Assembly: GCA_963739615.1 (NCBI GenBank)
Contig: CAVUBD010000026.1
Coordinates: forward strand, 1 to 64,000
Direction: 5' to 3'
DNA length: 64,000 bases
Origin: Palsa-504 sp963739615
GTDB lineage: Bacteria; Actinomycetota; Actinomycetes; Streptosporangiales; Streptosporangiaceae
The notes under the pieces were generated by a model. It was not told the origin of the DNA. It searched no databases and worked only from the letters and a program-made list of their open reading frames with translations. This document shows, one piece after another, positions 61,940 to 64,000 of the stretch. How positions within the stretch are numbered: the first letter of the stretch is position 1; each line of letters opens with the position of its first letter. A program made the translations under genes and the position numbers.

Positions 61940-62559
61940 TCAGCCCTGGCTCTCGTCCGTGCTTTCTGTGATCGGCGCGCCGCCCTGCGCGCTGAGGGAA
62001 CTGACCGAGGCCACCGAACTGTTCGCGTCGGCCAGGCCGCTGGTGTCCCCGCCGGCGATCTGGGACTTGATCGCCAGGAACTTGCTGTCCAGCGCGGTCA
62101 GCGGAGCGATCAGCACCTTGCACAGCGCCGGGCTCGCCTTGACGTCCTGAATGGCCTTGCGCACTTCGTGCTCGTCGAACAGCGCCGTCGCGCCCGCCTT
62201 GAGCAGTGCCGTGATACGGCCGTGGGCGCCGGACCTGAAACTGCCCGCCTGGAACGGCTTGTAGATGTAGCGGTGGAACGTGCCTGCCGCCAGCCCGACG
62301 TGCAGCACGAACTTCGTCTTCGCGAACGGCGTCGTGTTCGAGGTCGGGCAGCCGCCGTTAGCGGCCGCGGCACTGATTGTGCTGCTGGCGCCGGCGGAGG
62401 CTGGAGCAGAGGTCGAGGATGCGGCCGTCGACCCGCTGGGCATGCGCTCACCAGGACTGCGAGCAGCAGCAGGTTAACGAGGACGGCGAAGCTGCGAACC
62501 GGTCGCAGTCGCCTTTTCTGGTCGTGCAACAGGAGCCTCCCCAGGTAGTGGCCCAGCAT
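61940..62559 (-). CDS. Putative lipoprotein, frameshifted near its N-terminus
   Basis: From the ATG at 62559 one frame gives a signal-like start (RRLRPVRSFAVLVNLLLLAV, LVSAC), with the Cys as possible lipidation site. One base appears missing right after this Cys near 62447, because the rest (PSGSTAASSTSAPASAGASS, a Ser/Ala-rich linker, then KFVLHVGLAAGTFHRYIYKP, RITALLKAGATALFDEHEV) continues in the next frame to 61940. The mature part has no family name I recognise; it resembles hypothetical secreted proteins of Streptomyces. Confidence 0.55.
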
Positions 62560-62738
62560 GGCCAACCCCGTACGGTACCGCACTGCCCCGGCGGCGCCGC
62601 CCTGCTTGAGTAACGGCTGATCCTGCGCCTTGACGGACGGCCGGGCGTCGTGGTTACGATAAGCGAGTAGACAGGTACTAAGGGTGCCATACGGTGCGTT
62701 TCGGCGAACAGCGTGGCGCTGCGGAGGAAGGACGTCCG

Positions 62739-63653
62739 ATGACCGCGCCAGCAAGCCCTTCGGTGCGGCGGCGCCGGCTGGCCGCCGAACTGCGCGGACT
62801 CAGGGAGGGCAAGGGGAAGAGCGGAGACGCCGTCGCCCACGCCCTGGCCTGGTCTCCCTCCAAGATCAGCAGGTACGAGCGGGCCAGGACGGGGCTGCGG
62901 CCGCGGGAGGTCGCGAGGCTGCTCGACTACTACCAGGTGACCGGGATGCAGCGCGCGCTGCTTCTCGGGCTGGCCGAGGACGCGGCCGGCAAGGGCTGGT
63001 GGGAAGACTTCGGCGACAGCCTTTCCAAGGACTACCAGCAGTTCATCGGCTTGGAGCACGAGGCGGCGTCCATCGCCATCTGGCACCTTGACGTGATACC
63101 CGGCCTGCTGCAGACCGAAGGCTACGCCCGGCACATCATCAGCAGCTACAACCGGGTCGAGCCGATGACGCCGGGCATGATCGGACGGCTGGTCAAGGTC
63201 CGGCTGCGCCGCCAGCAGGTGCTGGATCGTGACGGGCTGCAGCTGACGGTCGTGCTTGACGAATCGGTCCTGCGGCGCCGGGTCGGCGGCGACGCGGTGA
63301 TGCACGAGCAGCTTCAGCATCTCGTGCGCGAGGCGGACCGGCAGAACCTGGTGCTGCGGATTCTTCCCCTGGACGCGCAGCACGCGGTCTTCGGGGAGTC
63401 CTTCGTCATCTTCGGCTTCGAGACCGACAGCGCCGCGCCGCTGCATGACGTGGTCAGCACCGAGCAGCTCAGGAGCAGTTTCATCGTGGAGGGGGAGCGG
63501 GAGACGTACCTGCACCGGATCGCGTTTGCGATGCTGGCCGATGCCTCGCTCGACCCGGCGGCGTCCCGGGCGCTCATCCTGGCGACCGCGGAATCCTGCT
63601 GGGCCGGTGCACGACACTTGACGCATGCAGCAGCGAGTGACGGACGCGGATGA
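62739..63653 (+). CDS. XRE-family regulator with DUF5753 domain
   Basis: The ATG at 62739 follows GGAGGAAGGA. The 304-residue protein has an N-terminal helix-turn-helix (GKSGDAVAHALAWSPSKISR, YERARTGLRPREVARLLDYY) and a C-terminal DUF5753 region (WHLDVIPGLLQTEGYARHII, VRLRRQQVLDRDGLQLTVVL). This is a common actinomycete regulator type that usually pairs with a small DUF397 protein, controlling development or antibiotic genes; no DUF397 gene is adjacent. The 3' end overlaps the next gene by 29 bases. Confidence 0.85.
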   Translation: MTAPASPSVRRRRLAAELRGLREGKGKSGDAVAHALAWSPSKISRYERARTGLRPREVARLLDYYQVTGMQRALLLGLAEDAAGKGWWEDFGDSLSKDYQQFIGLEHEAASIAIWHLDVIPGLLQTEGYARHIISSYNRVEPMTPGMIGRLVKVRLRRQQVLDRDGLQLTVVLDESVLRRRVGGDAVMHEQLQHLVREADRQNLVLRILPLDAQHAVFGESFVIFGFETDSAAPLHDVVSTEQLRSSFIVEGERETYLHRIAFAMLADASLDPAASRALILATAESCWAGARHLTHAAASDGRG

Positions 63654-64000
63654 TCCCCGGCTGGCGGACTACACCCGGCTGACGGACGTGCAGCTGCGGA
63701 CTCGGCTCGAGCCCGCGCACGGGCTGTTCATCGCGGAGGGAGCCAAGGTGATCAGCCGCGCCGTGGCGGCCGGCTACCCGGTGCGTTCCATGCTGGTGGC
63801 CGAGTGCCGGCTGGGCGACCTGCCGGTGCTGCCCGCGACCGGCGCCCCCGTGTACGTCGTTCCCGACGATATAGCCGAACGGCTCACCGGCTACCGCATC
63901 CACCGTGGTGCGCTCGCCTCGCTGCACCGCAAGCCGCTCCCGGCGGCCGCGGCCCTGGCCGCCGCCTCCCGGCGGGTGATCGTGCTGGAGGACCTCGTCG
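63625..64000 (+). CDS. SpoU-family RNA 2'-O-methyltransferase, partial
   Basis: The frame from ATG 63625 (or GTG 63637) reads DPRLADYTRLTDVQLRTRLE, HGLFIAEGAKVISRAVAAGY and VYVVPDDIAERLTGYRIHRG, then RVIVLEDLV at the window end. It matches the N-terminal RNA-binding domain of TrmH/SpoU methyltransferases, which methylate ribose in rRNA or tRNA. The catalytic knot lies outside the window. Confidence 0.8.
   Translation, partial: MQQRVTDADDPRLADYTRLTDVQLRTRLEPAHGLFIAEGAKVISRAVAAGYPVRSMLVAECRLGDLPVLPATGAPVYVVPDDIAERLTGYRIHRGALASLHRKPLPAAAALAAASRRVIVLEDLV

Overview
The window is high-GC actinomycete DNA, most like the Streptosporangiaceae and relatives. Supporting signs are GC-rich third codon positions, leaderless promoters, an XRE/DUF5753 regulator, a DivIVA-like protein, class II aldolase with DhaK/DhaL, and IS families with rve-type transposases. 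No rRNA gene and no complete tRNA gene is present.

Positions 1-30,600 are accessory DNA. The left edge is the end of an integrated element: the 3' end of a group II intron (RT C-terminus plus domains V-VI), then a 3' half of tRNA-Tyr(GTA) at 799-854 that looks like an attachment site. Next is a three-gene minus-strand module: a membrane coiled-coil protein, a Ser/Thr kinase with WD40 repeats, and a NYN-type RNase with zinc ribbon and FHA domain. This is my best candidate for an undescribed phospho-regulated RNase or conflict system. Then follow broken transposases (6.6-11.3 kb), a truncated Wadjet locus (JetC C-terminus in frame with JetD), a HigBA-like pair, a TOTE-type primase-helicase, a RelBE-like pair, a truncated RecD2, a broken serine recombinase, a Phd/VapC pair, a broken tyrosine integrase and a broken XRE antitoxin. 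From 25.3 to 28.8 kb lie a PHA-synthase-like hydrolase and remnants of a transposase, a kinase DHp domain, a LuxR-type ATPase and a sulfatase.

Positions 28.8-55 kb look like resident chromosome with a redox and low-oxygen theme: MFS transporter, GMC oxidoreductase, type II NADH dehydrogenase, a G6PD-family protein with an altered active site, cytochrome bd (CydA/CydB) with an altered haem-ligand position, an RDD protein with a nonapeptide-repeat partner, an UbiB-Hsp20 fusion, TetR, a zinc metalloprotease, a helix-hairpin-helix protein, a DivIVA-like protein, a flavohaemoprotein and truncated haemoglobin, a decayed PAS-SpoIIE phosphatase, an operon of class II aldolase, HAD-DhaL fusion and DhaK, and a histidine kinase fused to a degenerate receiver and LuxR helix-turn-helix.

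Positions 55-64 kb carry OtsA, then a lower-GC patch (56.7-61.2 kb) with a SAM methyltransferase, a GT25-GH53 fusion and a convergent NodU/TobZ-type carbamoyltransferase. Together these suggest a glycan-tailoring set acquired by transfer. The end holds an AhpD-like protein, a putative lipoprotein, the XRE regulator and a partial SpoU-family RNA methyltransferase.

Many otherwise well-preserved genes are split by single-base shifts, several of them in G or C runs of 3-5 bases. Homopolymer errors in the assembly are therefore a real alternative to pseudogenes and should be checked before any gene here is called dead.
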